Assembly: GCA_024697545.1 (NCBI GenBank)
Contig: JAILFN010000027.1
Coordinates: forward strand, 32,313-96,312
Direction of reading: 5' to 3'
Origin: Ruminococcus sp.
GTDB lineage: Bacteria; Bacillota; Clostridia; Oscillospirales; Ruminococcaceae
DNA: 64,000 bases
Below, in pieces: positions 17,981-26,910 of the stretch. The position numbers were made by a program, and so were the translations under genes. The notes under the pieces are model-generated. The model searched no databases and was not told the DNA's origin. It worked only from the letters and a program-made list of their open reading frames with translations. Every line of letters starts with the position of its first letter. Position 1 is the stretch's first letter.

Positions 17981-18823
17981 TTATTTATCCAATCTGCACT
18001 GCGATATCTCGCAGCCTGCGTCTGTTCCTAAAAATCTGTTTACATTGGCGCGGAAAAGCTCTACGCTGTCTGTGCAGTAAAGCTCTACCCTGCCCTTTGT
18101 CCCCGCGGGTTTCAGCGCCTTCTGTGCCTGCAATGCTTCAAAGGTCTGCTGAGCGGTCACAGCGCTCGAGGATATCAGCCTGACGTCCTCACCCATATAG
18201 TTCTGTATAACTTCCTCAAAAAGCGGGTAGTGTGTGCAGCCGAGTATCAGCGTGTCAACGCCCTGCTCCTTTATATCCTTCAGGTATTCCTCAACGAAAT
18301 ACTCCGCGGGCGGGCAGCCGGGCTGAGTGTAGCCGTTTTCGGCAAGCGGCACCAGCAGCGGACATTCGCGGCTGAATACCTTTATATCGGGGCGCTGCCT
18401 TGTTATCTCATATTCATAGCAGCCCGAGCGTATAGATGCAGGGGTCGCGATAACGCCTATCCTGCCGTTTTTCGTGGCGGCACAGGCGGCATCTGCGGCG
18501 GGTATTATAACTCCGCTGTAACAGCATATGCCCGAGTCTTCAAATATCGGCACGCTCTGCATTACCGATGAAACGGTACCGCAGGCTACCAGCAGAAGCT
18601 TTACGTCATGCTTTTCCATAAAGCGAATGTCCTGTCTTGCATATGCGGCTATGGTGTCGCGGCTTCGGGTGCCGTAGGGCACTCTTGCCGTATCGCCGAG
18701 GTATACTATATCCTCCTGCGGCATGAGTCTTATAAGTTCCTTAACGCAGGTGAGCCCGCCGACGCCCGAATCGAATACTCCGATAGCGCCTTCAGCCATA
18801 TCTCCGAATAATGTGTCAACCAT
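17981..18823 (-). CDS. murI: Glutamate racemase with altered active-site motif
   Basis: MurI makes D-glutamate for peptidoglycan. FDSGVGG, YLGDTARVPYGTRS and the second catalytic Cys in LILGCTHYPLFE are present. The first active-site loop reads VACGTVSS where the family has ACNTASA: the catalytic Cys and Thr are kept, but the conserved Asn is Gly. The protein has 280 residues. It follows ddl by three bases, so D-Ala-D-Ala and D-Glu synthesis are transcribed together. A start at the later MAEGAIGVFDS is possible. Confidence 0.93.
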   Translation of the reverse strand: MVDTLFGDMAEGAIGVFDSGVGGLTCVKELIRLMPQEDIVYLGDTARVPYGTRSRDTIAAYARQDIRFMEKHDVKLLLVACGTVSSVMQSVPIFEDSGICCYSGVIIPAADAACAATKNGRIGVIATPASIRSGCYEYEITRQRPDIKVFSRECPLLVPLAENGYTQPGCPPAEYFVEEYLKDIKEQGVDTLILGCTHYPLFEEVIQNYMGEDVRLISSSAVTAQQTFEALQAQKALKPAGTKGRVELYCTDSVELFRANVNRFLGTDAGCEISQCRLDK

Positions 18824-18826
18824 TTT

Positions 18827-19897
18827 TTATATCTGCCTCTCCATCGCAAGCTGTATCAGTCTGTCCTCCTGCTCGGAAGGAGAAAGTCCCGCGTGCTCCA
18901 TAAGCTTGGGATACATACTGATAGGTGTGTGTCCGGGCATGGTGTTTATCTCATTGAGCACGGGTCTGTCGCCCTCGCACAGGAAGAAATCGCAGCGGGC
19001 AAGACCCTCGCAGCCGATAGCCTTGAATGCTTTGAGAGCAGTCTCACGCACACGCTCCGAAGCGGTCTCGCTTATGCGTGCGGGGATCAGTGTCTCGCTG
19101 GAATCATTTTCGTACTTGGATTCAAAATCATAGAAGCCCTCGTTGGCGCTCTTTATCTCGCCGACTGCCGAAGCAAAGGGCTGCGCGTTGCCCATAACGG
19201 CGCACTCGCACTCAACGCCCTTCACGCCCTCTTCTATAAGAAGCTTGTTGTCGGCGGTGAATGCAAGCTTTATGCCCTCGCGCATCTCACCTGCGTTCGA
19301 GACCCTCGATACGCCTACCGAAGAGCCTGCACAACAGGGCTTTACGAACATCGGGTAGCTGAGCTTTGCTTCCGCTTCCGCGATAACTTCATCTATCTTA
19401 TCCATATCCCTGCGGCGCATGGCTATATACTTTGCCATCGGGATGCCCGCAGCCTCAAGTATAACGTGGGTCATTTCCTTGTCCATGCAGTTTGCCGAGG
19501 ATATCATATCGCAGCCGACAAAGGGTATGCCGCTCAGTGCCAGCAGACCCTGTATGGTGCCGTCCTCGCCGTTCTTGCCGTGAAGCACGGGGAACACGCA
19601 GTCCACCTTCAGGTCGTTGAAGGTGCCGTCGGATTCGAGGAGTATGAATCCCTTGTGCAGCGGGTCGGGAGAGAGTATGCAGGGCACGTTGTCGGGGTGC
19701 TGCTCCCATGAGCCGTCTACTATCTGTTCAAGGCTCCCTATGTAGCGTACCCAGTGTCCCCTGCCCGTTATTCCTATGGTTATGACCTCATATTCGTCCT
19801 TCGGTATGCTCCTTATAACGTGAGCCGCCGAAACGTTAGAAACGTCATGTTCGCTCGATCTTCCGCCGAAGATCACAGCAACCTTCTGTTTAGCCAT
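18827..19897 (-). CDS. ddl: D-alanine--D-alanine ligase
   Basis: An ATP-grasp enzyme joining two D-alanines for peptidoglycan precursors. VAVIFGGRSSEHDVS (N-terminal glycine-rich motif), PVLHGKNGEDGTIQGLLALSGIPFVG, PMFVKPCCAGSSVGVSRV (ATP binding) and the C-terminal LNEINTMPGHTPISMYPKLM are all present. At 356 residues it is the long Ddl/VanA-like form. It sits three bases from hisA and three from murI. No vanHX-type resistance genes are nearby, so this is the housekeeping ligase. Confidence 0.96.
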   Translation of the reverse strand: MAKQKVAVIFGGRSSEHDVSNVSAAHVIRSIPKDEYEVITIGITGRGHWVRYIGSLEQIVDGSWEQHPDNVPCILSPDPLHKGFILLESDGTFNDLKVDCVFPVLHGKNGEDGTIQGLLALSGIPFVGCDMISSANCMDKEMTHVILEAAGIPMAKYIAMRRRDMDKIDEVIAEAEAKLSYPMFVKPCCAGSSVGVSRVSNAGEMREGIKLAFTADNKLLIEEGVKGVECECAVMGNAQPFASAVGEIKSANEGFYDFESKYENDSSETLIPARISETASERVRETALKAFKAIGCEGLARCDFFLCEGDRPVLNEINTMPGHTPISMYPKLMEHAGLSPSEQEDRLIQLAMERQI

Positions 19898-19900
19898 TTT

Positions 19901-20668
19901 TCATATCCTCGCTATCTTCTCAAATTCTATGCTCCCGCCGAAAATATCCAGCGCCGAGCCTATAGTATAATCTATCCTTCCGCCGCCGAGTTCCCTCAGC
20001 AGTTCAATGTCTTCCATAGAAGCTATGCCGCCCGCGTAGGTGCAGGGTATCGGGCTTTGCGCCATTATCTCGGCAGCACCTTTTTCGATGCCCCTCTGCT
20101 TGCCCTCAGCGTCAGCCGCGTGTATGAGGAATTCCGCGCAGCTTCCCGCAAATCTTTCAAGCACCGCAGCGTTCAGCTCAACGTCTGTGAACTTCTGCCA
20201 GCGGTCGGTAACGATATAATATCTGCCGTCCTCACGCTTTTTGCAGGAAAGGTCAAGCACCAGCCGTTCCCTGCCGACAGCCTTGACAAGCTCACTGAGG
20301 CGTTGCTCATCGACCGCGCCGTTCCTGAAAACAAAGCTCGTGACGATAACGTGCGAAGCGCCCATGTCAAGGAACCGCCCCGCATTTTCGGCGTTTATCC
20401 CGCCGCCTATCTGCAAGCCGCCCTCGTAAGCCGAGAGCGCCGCCTTTGCCTGTCTGACATCGGCTTCGTAGTATTCGCTGCCCGCGGGATTGAGTATTAT
20501 AACATGGCCGCCGCTGAGTCCCCGGCTCCTGTAAAGCGCGGCATAATGCTCCGCGCCGTATTCCGACACGAAGTTGTCCTTGGCAGCCGAGTTCTTGTCG
20601 GCAAGTGTCGAGCCGACTATCTGCTTGACTCTGCCGTTATGTATATCTATGCATGGACGAAAGCGCAT
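19901..20668 (-). CDS. hisA: Eukaryote-type HisA (ProFAR isomerase, HIS6-like)
   Basis: A 255-residue TIM-barrel isomerase of histidine synthesis, converting ProFAR to PRFAR. The N-terminus MRFRPCIDIHNGRVKQIVGSTL and the long insert KDNFVSEYGAEHYAALYRSRGL match the fungal/plant-like HIS6 subgroup rather than ordinary bacterial HisA. GGLQIGGGINAENAG and PCTYAGGIASMEDI are phosphate-binding loops. The ATG at 20668 has a GGAG site ten bases upstream. A TTG at 20698 would add ten residues overlapping the preceding gene. It lies outside a his operon, between a transglutaminase lipoprotein and ddl. The subgroup call is from memory of the family. Confidence 0.9.
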   Translation of the reverse strand: MRFRPCIDIHNGRVKQIVGSTLADKNSAAKDNFVSEYGAEHYAALYRSRGLSGGHVIILNPAGSEYYEADVRQAKAALSAYEGGLQIGGGINAENAGRFLDMGASHVIVTSFVFRNGAVDEQRLSELVKAVGRERLVLDLSCKKREDGRYYIVTDRWQKFTDVELNAAVLERFAGSCAEFLIHAADAEGKQRGIEKGAAEIMAQSPIPCTYAGGIASMEDIELLRELGGGRIDYTIGSALDIFGGSIEFEKIARI

Positions 20669-20684
20669 TATTCTCTGTCTCCAA

Positions 20685-21740
20685 TCATTTGGGTTCAAAC
20701 ATTATAAGCAGCACTTTTCCCTTTGAGGTGTTTCTAAGTGTGCTCATCAGATATCGGAAACCCGCGTCCTTGCAGGCATCCGTCACACTTTTCAGAAGAC
20801 CCGCATCGGTAAAGGTGTAGTAATCATCTCCCGAGGAGAAGATCGAGCTTTCCTTCAGCTCAACATCCGAATCAAAATACACCGCAAGGTCGCTGTGTCC
20901 GCGTTCGGCTGCCGCCTTTATCCCCTCGGATATCTGCGAAACGTCGGTGACGGTGTACATCTCATGCTCTGCGAACAGGTATTCGCAGCTTTCGGTTTCG
21001 GGAGCATCATCGGTAAGCATATGCTCGATAGCTATCTCGTCCTTCGTTATATTGAAGTACTGATGCTTTACATACCCGTCCTCCCTGTCGGGAACGGGGT
21101 CGTCCCAGGTGGTGTCAACGTAATACCAGCAGCCGTCGAGCTTCACTATGTTCCATGCGTGCTCATCGCCCTCGTTGTCGGTGGAATGTATTATTCCACA
21201 GGGTATCTGCACCATATCCATAAGCAGCTTGAAGGTCGTGGTATAGCCCATACATATCGCCTGACCGTCGATCAGTGCGCCGTAAGGGTCGGCTGCGTGT
21301 TCACCGGGGGCTTCTATCGCCCTGAGCGCACCCTTGTCGTAGGTGCAGCTGCGTATCAGCCGATCGTGCAGCGCCAGCTCCTTTTCATAAGGTGTCATAT
21401 CGTCGGTAACACATTCGGATATGACCTCCGAAGCCTTTTCGAGTATCTGCTTCTGAAAGTCATCGAGCCCGTCACTGCTGCCTGAGATATAGGCATTCGC
21501 TATGGGCGCGGTATCGAATATCTCTGTGCCCTCTTCGGGCTCCTGTTCCGCGGAACTGCTGTCGCCGTAGCTGTCAGCCCCGCCGATGCTCTCATCGGTC
21601 TGCACGGCAGATGACTGCGGATCTTCGGGATAATATGTCTTCCTTTTATCTTCATCGAAGCTGCTGTCGTTCCCGAACGCGCTGCATCCGCACGCAGCAA
21701 GCATCACCACAGCCGCCGCAAAAGCCATCCTTCTCTTCAT
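20685..21740 (-). CDS. Transglutaminase-like domain lipoprotein (paralogue)
   Basis: A 351-residue exported lipoprotein with lipobox LAAC (Cys17), an acidic/serine-rich linker to about residue 95, and a transglutaminase-like domain with Cys163 in AICMGYTTTF, His194 in EHAWNIV and Asp209 in YVDTTWDDP. The HAWN/WDDP spacing is the same as in the lipoprotein at 6696-7964, so the two are paralogues. It has a perfect consensus promoter and leads a unit with hisA, ddl, murI and DUF1934, which hints at a cell-envelope role. The substrate is unknown. Confidence 0.85.
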   Translation of the reverse strand: MKRRMAFAAAVVMLAACGCSAFGNDSSFDEDKRKTYYPEDPQSSAVQTDESIGGADSYGDSSSAEQEPEEGTEIFDTAPIANAYISGSSDGLDDFQKQILEKASEVISECVTDDMTPYEKELALHDRLIRSCTYDKGALRAIEAPGEHAADPYGALIDGQAICMGYTTTFKLLMDMVQIPCGIIHSTDNEGDEHAWNIVKLDGCWYYVDTTWDDPVPDREDGYVKHQYFNITKDEIAIEHMLTDDAPETESCEYLFAEHEMYTVTDVSQISEGIKAAAERGHSDLAVYFDSDVELKESSIFSSGDDYYTFTDAGLLKSVTDACKDAGFRYLMSTLRNTSKGKVLLIMFEPK

Positions 21741-21778
21741 GCCGTACCCCCTTTTCCGAAATAAACGCTATTTAATCT

Positions 21779-21807
21779 ATTATACACTATAATGCGAAAG
21801 ATGTCAA
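21779..21807 (-). promoter_or_regulatory. Perfect-consensus promoter of the transglutaminase-hisA-ddl-murI unit
   Basis: On the minus strand TTGACA (21807-21802), 17 bases, TATAAT (21784-21779), about 40 bases before the start codon. Confidence 0.92.
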
Positions 21808-21815
21808 TAGCGGAG

Positions 21816-21850
21816 CAAAAAACAAAGCCGCGCCCGAAAAAGGCACGGCT
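21816..21850 (-). terminator. Intrinsic terminator of glgP-malQ
   Basis: AGCCGTGCC pairs with GGCGCGGCT-type sequence (one G-T wobble) eight bases after malQ, followed by TTGTTTTTT on the minus strand. Confidence 0.82.
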
Positions 21851-21858
21851 CTTTTGGA

Positions 21859-23397
21859 TCATTTGTTCTTCTTTGTTTTCCCCGCGGACTTTTTCTCCTT
21901 TGCAGGCTTTTCGGCAGGGATCTTCGGCAGTCTGCCGTATATGCGGGTGAGGTCATATATCTCGGCGGCGAGCTCGTCTGTCAGCTCTCCGCCCGTCAGC
22001 CGCCACTGCCAGTTGCCGCCCAGCGTAGAGGGTATGTTCATACGCGCCGACGAATCCAGCTCGAGGATATCCTGCATCTGCGCTATCGCGGTGTCGGCGA
22101 TGCTCGCCCATGCCGCACGGATAAGTCCGCGCGGGATATCACGGTTGTACTTGACGTTCAGGTACTCGCGGCAGAATTTTTTCTCCTTGCGTGAGATGGA
22201 GTTCACCCAGCCGACAGCTGTCTCGTTGTCATGCGTCCCCGTGTAGCATACGCAGTTCGGTGAGGTGAAGTTGTGCGGCAGGTAGCTGCTCTCTCCCGAC
22301 GGGTCGAAGGCGAACTCCAGCACCTTCATTCCCGGGAAGCCCGAGGCTTTGAGCATACGCCCGACAGCCTTTGTGATAAAACCGAGATCCTCGGCGATTA
22401 TCCTCTGCCGACCGAGCTCCGCCCTGACAGCTTTGAACAGCTTCATGCCGGGACCCTTTCGCCATTCGCCCACGACCGCATCCTCTCTGCCGTAGGGTAT
22501 GCAGTAGTAGCTCTCAAAGCCGCGGAAGTGGTCTATCCTTACGACATCGTATGTGGTGCAGGCGGCACGAAGGCGCTCTGTCCACCACTTGTAGCCCTGC
22601 TGCTCCATATAGTCCCAGCGGTAAAGCGGGTTGCCCCAAAGCTGACCCTTTGCCGCAAAGACATCGGGCGGACAACCCGCAACGTCTATCGGCTTTTTCT
22701 CATCATCGAGCAGGAAAAGCTCGGGGTGAGTCCACACCTCAACGCTGTCATAGGCGACGTATATGGGGATATCTCCGATAAAATCAATGCCCAGCCCGTT
22801 GACGTACTTCTTCAAAGCCGTCCACTGCTTGTGATATTCGTATTGCAGGAAGCAGTGAAAGCCGATATCGTCGGCGAGCTCTTTGCGTGCCTTTTCGACA
22901 GCAGGCTTCTCAAACATCGCAAGCGGCTTTTCCCACTTGTACCAGCCCTCGCCGCCGTGTGCGGATTTCAGCGCCATGAACAGCGCATAATCGGGCAGCC
23001 AGCCGTTTGCCTTCGTAAACTCGGCGCAGGCGGTGTCTCCCGTCTTTTTATATGCTTCGTATGCCTTTCTCAGCACCTTGAATATCTTCTTGTAGATCAG
23101 CCCGTAATCGACCGAAGCTTTTTCGCCCCAGTTTATATTTGTAAAATCCGAGCGCCTGAGCAGACCCTCCTCCGCGAGAGTTTCAAGGTCGATGAAGTAA
23201 GGGTTGCCCGCGAATATCGAAAAGCTCTGATAGGGCGAGTCGCCGTAGCTCGTCGGCGATACAGGCAGTATCTGCCAGTATCTCTGCCCCGCCTTGTGCA
23301 GGAAATCGGCAAAGGCATAGGCTTCACGCCCCAGCTTTCCTATCCCCTGCTCTCCGCTGAGGGAGGATATGTGCAGAAGTATCCCGCTTGCTCTCAT
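21859..23397 (-). CDS. malQ: 4-alpha-glucanotransferase (amylomaltase)
   Basis: A GH77 enzyme that transfers glucan chains between maltodextrins. GILLHISSLSG at the start, RYWQILPVSPTSYGDSPYQS, DVVRIDHFRGFESYYCIP (nucleophile Asp), QRIIAEDLGFIT (acid/base Glu) and YTGTHDNETAVGW (third Asp) are all present. The protein has 512 residues. A lysine-rich tail (EKKSAGKTKKNK) extends the usual end. It starts 12 bases after glgP and ends in a terminator, forming a two-gene glycogen/maltodextrin operon. Confidence 0.96.
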   Translation of the reverse strand: MRASGILLHISSLSGEQGIGKLGREAYAFADFLHKAGQRYWQILPVSPTSYGDSPYQSFSIFAGNPYFIDLETLAEEGLLRRSDFTNINWGEKASVDYGLIYKKIFKVLRKAYEAYKKTGDTACAEFTKANGWLPDYALFMALKSAHGGEGWYKWEKPLAMFEKPAVEKARKELADDIGFHCFLQYEYHKQWTALKKYVNGLGIDFIGDIPIYVAYDSVEVWTHPELFLLDDEKKPIDVAGCPPDVFAAKGQLWGNPLYRWDYMEQQGYKWWTERLRAACTTYDVVRIDHFRGFESYYCIPYGREDAVVGEWRKGPGMKLFKAVRAELGRQRIIAEDLGFITKAVGRMLKASGFPGMKVLEFAFDPSGESSYLPHNFTSPNCVCYTGTHDNETAVGWVNSISRKEKKFCREYLNVKYNRDIPRGLIRAAWASIADTAIAQMQDILELDSSARMNIPSTLGGNWQWRLTGGELTDELAAEIYDLTRIYGRLPKIPAEKPAKEKKSAGKTKKNK

Positions 23398-23409
23398 ATC
23401 ACACCTCCG

Positions 23410-25833
23410 TCATAAGGTCACGGGCTTTATGCCCCAGATATTCTCGGCATAGTCCTTTATGGTGCGGTCGGAGGAGAACTTGCCCGCCGAGCACATATTG
23501 AGCCAGCACTTGCGTGCAAAGGAAAGCTCATCGCGGTAGTCGGCGTTGGCTCTGAGCTTTGCTTCAACGTAGCTCTTCAGGTCGCCGAGCAGGTAGTAAT
23601 GATCGGGAACGTGCCATGAAGCACCGTCGGTGAGCGCCTGATACAGCTCCTTGAAGGTACCCTCCTCGCCCAAATGCTCCGCTTCGTTGCAGTCGAAGAA
23701 CTCGCCGTCTATCAGCTTGTCGAGCACGCGCTTGATCTTCGGGTCGGCAAGAAGCTCGCGCGGGTCGTAGTCGGGCATTATCTTTTCAAGCTCTTCAACT
23801 CTCGCGCCGAAGATGTAGTTGTTCTCCTCGCCCGCTTCCTCCGCGATCTCGATGTTCGCACCGTCATAAGTTCCGAGAGTCACGGTGCCGTTGAGCATGA
23901 GCTTCATGTTGCCCGTGCCCGAAGCCTCCGTGCCCGCGGTGGATATCTGCTCTGAGATATCGGAGCCCGCCACAAGATACTCGGCGTAGGAAACGTTATA
24001 GTTCTGCACGAAGATGACCTTGATCTTTCCCTTCACCTTCGGATCGTCGTCCTCTTCTATCATCTCGCCTATGGCGTTGATGAACCTGATTATCGCCTTG
24101 GCTCTGCGGTAGCCGGGGGCTGCCTTTGCGCCGAAGATGAATGTCGTAGGAGTAAAGTCCGTGATGCTGCCGTCCTTCAGACCGTAGTAGATGTAAAGTA
24201 TCGAGAATGCGTTGAGCAGCTGTCTCTTGTATTCGTGAAGACGCTTTATCTGCGTATCGAAGATGGTGTCGGGGTCAACGGTGCCGATCTCGGGGCGGTC
24301 GGTCTTCATGATGTATTCCGCCAGCTGGCGCTTTTTGAGCTTCTTGATGCCGATAAACTCGCACAGCACCGCTTCATCGTCGGCATACTTTTTGAGCTCT
24401 GCCAGCTTGTCAAGATCCTTTACCCAGTCCTCGGAGCCCAGCAGCCTTGTGATGAGAGCCGAAAGCTCGGGGTCGCAGAGCCTCAGCCATCTTCTCTGCG
24501 TTATGCCGTTTGTCTCGTTCAGGAAACGCTCGGGGTAGAGCTTGTACCAGTCGGCTAATGTCTCGGCTTTCAGGATCTCGGTGTGTATAGCCGCCACGCC
24601 GTTTACATGAGAGCCGACGTAGCAAGCCATGTTCGCCATCCTGAGCTTTCCGTCGCCTATGGGTGCCAGCTCCGCTATCTTCTCGCGGTCAAAGCCCTCG
24701 GGCTTGTTTTTGTAAAGCTCCGCCTTGAACTGCTCGGATATCATCAGGCAGATCTCATAGATGCGGGGGAGCAGCTTTGATACTATTTTAACGTCCCACT
24801 TTTCAAGGGCTTCCTGCATTATCGTGTGGTTGGTGTAGTTGAACACCCTCTGTGCTATGTCAAAAGCACCCGCAAAGTCATAGCCTTCCTCGTCGATGAG
24901 TATGCGTATCAGCTCGGGGATAGAGATGACGGGGTGGGTGTCGTTGAGCTGTATCTGCACGAAGTCGGGCAGGGTGTCGAGAGAGCCGTGGAGCGCCTTG
25001 TGCTTGCGGACGATATCCTGCACCGAAGCCGAGGAGAAGAAATACTCCTGCTTTAATCTAAGTATACGTCCGTCCTCAAAGCTGTCGTTGGGGTAAAGCA
25101 CCGCGCTGATGGACTCAGCCTCAGCCCGCGCGGAGAACGCCTTGGTGAAGCTGCCCGCGTTGAAGTCGTCAAAGTCAAAGTCCGAGAGCGGCTCTGCCTG
25201 CCACAGGCGCAGCGTGCCCACATTGTAGGTGTCATAGCCGATGACGGGCATATCGTAGGGGACGGCGAAGACTTCCTGATCGCTGTATCTGACAACGACC
25301 TTATCGCTCTCGCGGCGCACCGACCAGGGGTCGCCGAAGCGCTGCCAGTCGTCCTCAGTCTCCCGCTGACCCAGATATTTGTCGATCGATTGCCTGAAAA
25401 GCCCGTATTTATAGCGTATGCCGTAGCCGTCAAGAGGCAGGTCGTGGGTAGCTGCGGAATCGAGGAAGCAGGCAGCAAGTCTTCCAAGACCGCCGTTGCC
25501 GAGAGCCGCGTCCTCTATCTCCTCCAGCTCCGCGAGCGAGCGTCCGCTCTGCTTCAGCGCAGCGTCTGCCGTTTCGGTGAGCCCCGCGCAGAGCAGGTTG
25601 TTGTATACAGCCCTTCCGACCAGAAACTCCATAGAAAGATAGCAGGCGCGTCTGCCGTTAAGATGTGCGTCGCGGCTGCGCTGCCAGTTGAAGTCTATCT
25701 CCTGCATGACGGCAGATGACAGCGCATAGTGCAGCTGTTGGGGCGTTGCAGAGCCGAAGTCTGCGTCAAAGCGGTCTTTGAGATAATATGATACCTCGGA
25801 TCCAAAGCCTTCATCTGTAATATCGAATCTCAT
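23410..25833 (-). CDS. glgP: Glycogen/starch phosphorylase
   Basis: A GT35 PLP-dependent phosphorylase releasing glucose-1-phosphate from alpha-1,4-glucans. Signatures are NGRRACYLSMEFLVGR, ALGNGGLGRLAACFLDS, QIQLNDTHPVISIPEL and the PLP-lysine site TEASGTGNMKLMLNG. I start at 25833 (MRFDITDEGFG), where GGAGG lies upstream; the open frame extends further but runs through the promoter. The length of 807 residues is standard. Its promoter overlaps a TGTGA-N6-TCACA palindrome. It is co-transcribed with malQ. Confidence 0.97.
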   Translation of the reverse strand: MRFDITDEGFGSEVSYYLKDRFDADFGSATPQQLHYALSSAVMQEIDFNWQRSRDAHLNGRRACYLSMEFLVGRAVYNNLLCAGLTETADAALKQSGRSLAELEEIEDAALGNGGLGRLAACFLDSAATHDLPLDGYGIRYKYGLFRQSIDKYLGQRETEDDWQRFGDPWSVRRESDKVVVRYSDQEVFAVPYDMPVIGYDTYNVGTLRLWQAEPLSDFDFDDFNAGSFTKAFSARAEAESISAVLYPNDSFEDGRILRLKQEYFFSSASVQDIVRKHKALHGSLDTLPDFVQIQLNDTHPVISIPELIRILIDEEGYDFAGAFDIAQRVFNYTNHTIMQEALEKWDVKIVSKLLPRIYEICLMISEQFKAELYKNKPEGFDREKIAELAPIGDGKLRMANMACYVGSHVNGVAAIHTEILKAETLADWYKLYPERFLNETNGITQRRWLRLCDPELSALITRLLGSEDWVKDLDKLAELKKYADDEAVLCEFIGIKKLKKRQLAEYIMKTDRPEIGTVDPDTIFDTQIKRLHEYKRQLLNAFSILYIYYGLKDGSITDFTPTTFIFGAKAAPGYRRAKAIIRFINAIGEMIEEDDDPKVKGKIKVIFVQNYNVSYAEYLVAGSDISEQISTAGTEASGTGNMKLMLNGTVTLGTYDGANIEIAEEAGEENNYIFGARVEELEKIMPDYDPRELLADPKIKRVLDKLIDGEFFDCNEAEHLGEEGTFKELYQALTDGASWHVPDHYYLLGDLKSYVEAKLRANADYRDELSFARKCWLNMCSAGKFSSDRTIKDYAENIWGIKPVTL

Positions 25834-25903
25834 TGTATTCCCTCCGTAGATATTTATCCCCGCAGCCCGCAAAACAACGGCAGCAGGGCGTTTTTTTGAT
25901 GTA

Positions 25904-25921
25904 ATGTGAACAACTTCACAT
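25904..25921 (-). promoter_or_regulatory. CRP/FNR-like palindrome at the glgP start site
   Basis: ATGTGAA-CAAC-TTCACAT is a perfect palindrome containing TGTGA-N6-TCACA, the half-site layout of CRP/FNR-family regulators. It begins one to two bases after the -10 hexamer, so occupancy should block initiation. The binding protein is not identified. Confidence 0.55.
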
Positions 25922-25950
25922 ATTATACCACATTTCCACATTAATTACAA
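25922..25950 (-). promoter_or_regulatory. Promoter of glgP-malQ
   Basis: On the minus strand TTGTAA (25950-25945), 17 bases, TATAAT (25927-25922). The leader to the glgP start is about 85 bases. Confidence 0.8.
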
Positions 25951-26024
25951 TACCCTCACAAAAATATTTTGAAAATTTGTTTGGTTTGCATAAATTTACC
26001 TTTGCCGTCCCGAACGGCGTTTTA

Positions 26025-26053
26025 TTGACAATTTTTATATATCGTGCTATAAT
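26025..26053 (+). promoter_or_regulatory. Perfect-consensus promoter of the ABC exporter operon
   Basis: TTGACA (26025-26030), 17 bases, TATAAT (26048-26053) with TGC before the -10. It diverges from the glgP promoter within one 314-base spacer. Confidence 0.92.
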
Positions 26054-26147
26054 AAAGCCTGAGCCTTGCCGCGGCGGGCTTTGCGGCAGAACATATGCCG
26101 TATATAAAAGATCCAAACATCTCCGCAACAGAAGAAAGGACTACGAT

Positions 26148-26906
26148 ATGGAAGACAACAGACCATCGGTGCTCAGCGTCGAGCACCTGTCAAAGCAATA
26201 TAAAAAAGGCGTCTATGCTTCGCAGGACGTCACCTTTGACGTTAAAGAGGGCGAGATATTCGCGCTTATAGGACCGAACGGCGCAGGCAAGACCACTACC
26301 ATACGAATGATAGCCACCCTGCTCAAACCCACAGAGGGCGATGCCCTAGTCGGCGGCTGCTCGATAAAGACCGACCCTGCGGGCGTGCGCGAAAATCTCA
26401 CCTACCTCCCCGATGAGGCGGGCGCTTACAAGAACATGAAGGGCAGGCAGTACCTTCGCTTTATGGCTGAGATGTATGCCAAAGACCGCAGTCAGGTGGA
26501 GGGCTTTGTAAAGGAAGCCGAAAAGATCTGCTCCCTCGGCGACAGGCTGAATGACAAGATCGAGACATACTCCCGCGGCATGACGAGAAAGCTGCTGCTC
26601 GCAAGGACCATAATGTCAAAGCCAAAGATCGCGATACTCGACGAGCCTACCTCGGGACTTGATATCATCAATGCCCTTGAGATACGCCGAATGATAAAGG
26701 TGCTTGCCTCGGACGGCATGAGCTTCCTGCTCTCTTCACACAATATGCTCGAGATAGAATATGTCTCCGACCGCGTCGGGATCATTGCCAGAGGACACCT
26801 CCTCGAGGTCGGCAGACCCGCGGAGCTGCTGGAAAAATACAAAGCCGACAACCTCGAAGACGTATTCGAGCTTGTAGTTATGAAAAAGGATATTACAGGG
26901 TGGTGA
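26148..26906 (+). CDS. ABC transporter ATP-binding protein (ABC-2/Nat type)
   Basis: A 252-residue nucleotide-binding subunit. Walker A GPNGAGKTT, signature TYSRGMTRK (a variant of LSGGQ), Walker B IAILDEPTSGLD and the switch His in LLSSHNMLEIEY are visible. The start at 26148 follows AAAGGA; the frame is open upstream only through the promoter. The permease starts five bases after the stop, and a TraB-like lipoprotein follows, so all three form one unit. The NatA/YhaQ-like group exports ions or small hydrophobic compounds; the cargo here is unknown. Confidence 0.95.
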   Translation: MEDNRPSVLSVEHLSKQYKKGVYASQDVTFDVKEGEIFALIGPNGAGKTTTIRMIATLLKPTEGDALVGGCSIKTDPAGVRENLTYLPDEAGAYKNMKGRQYLRFMAEMYAKDRSQVEGFVKEAEKICSLGDRLNDKIETYSRGMTRKLLLARTIMSKPKIAILDEPTSGLDIINALEIRRMIKVLASDGMSFLLSSHNMLEIEYVSDRVGIIARGHLLEVGRPAELLEKYKADNLEDVFELVVMKKDITGW

Positions 26907-26910
26907 GAGA

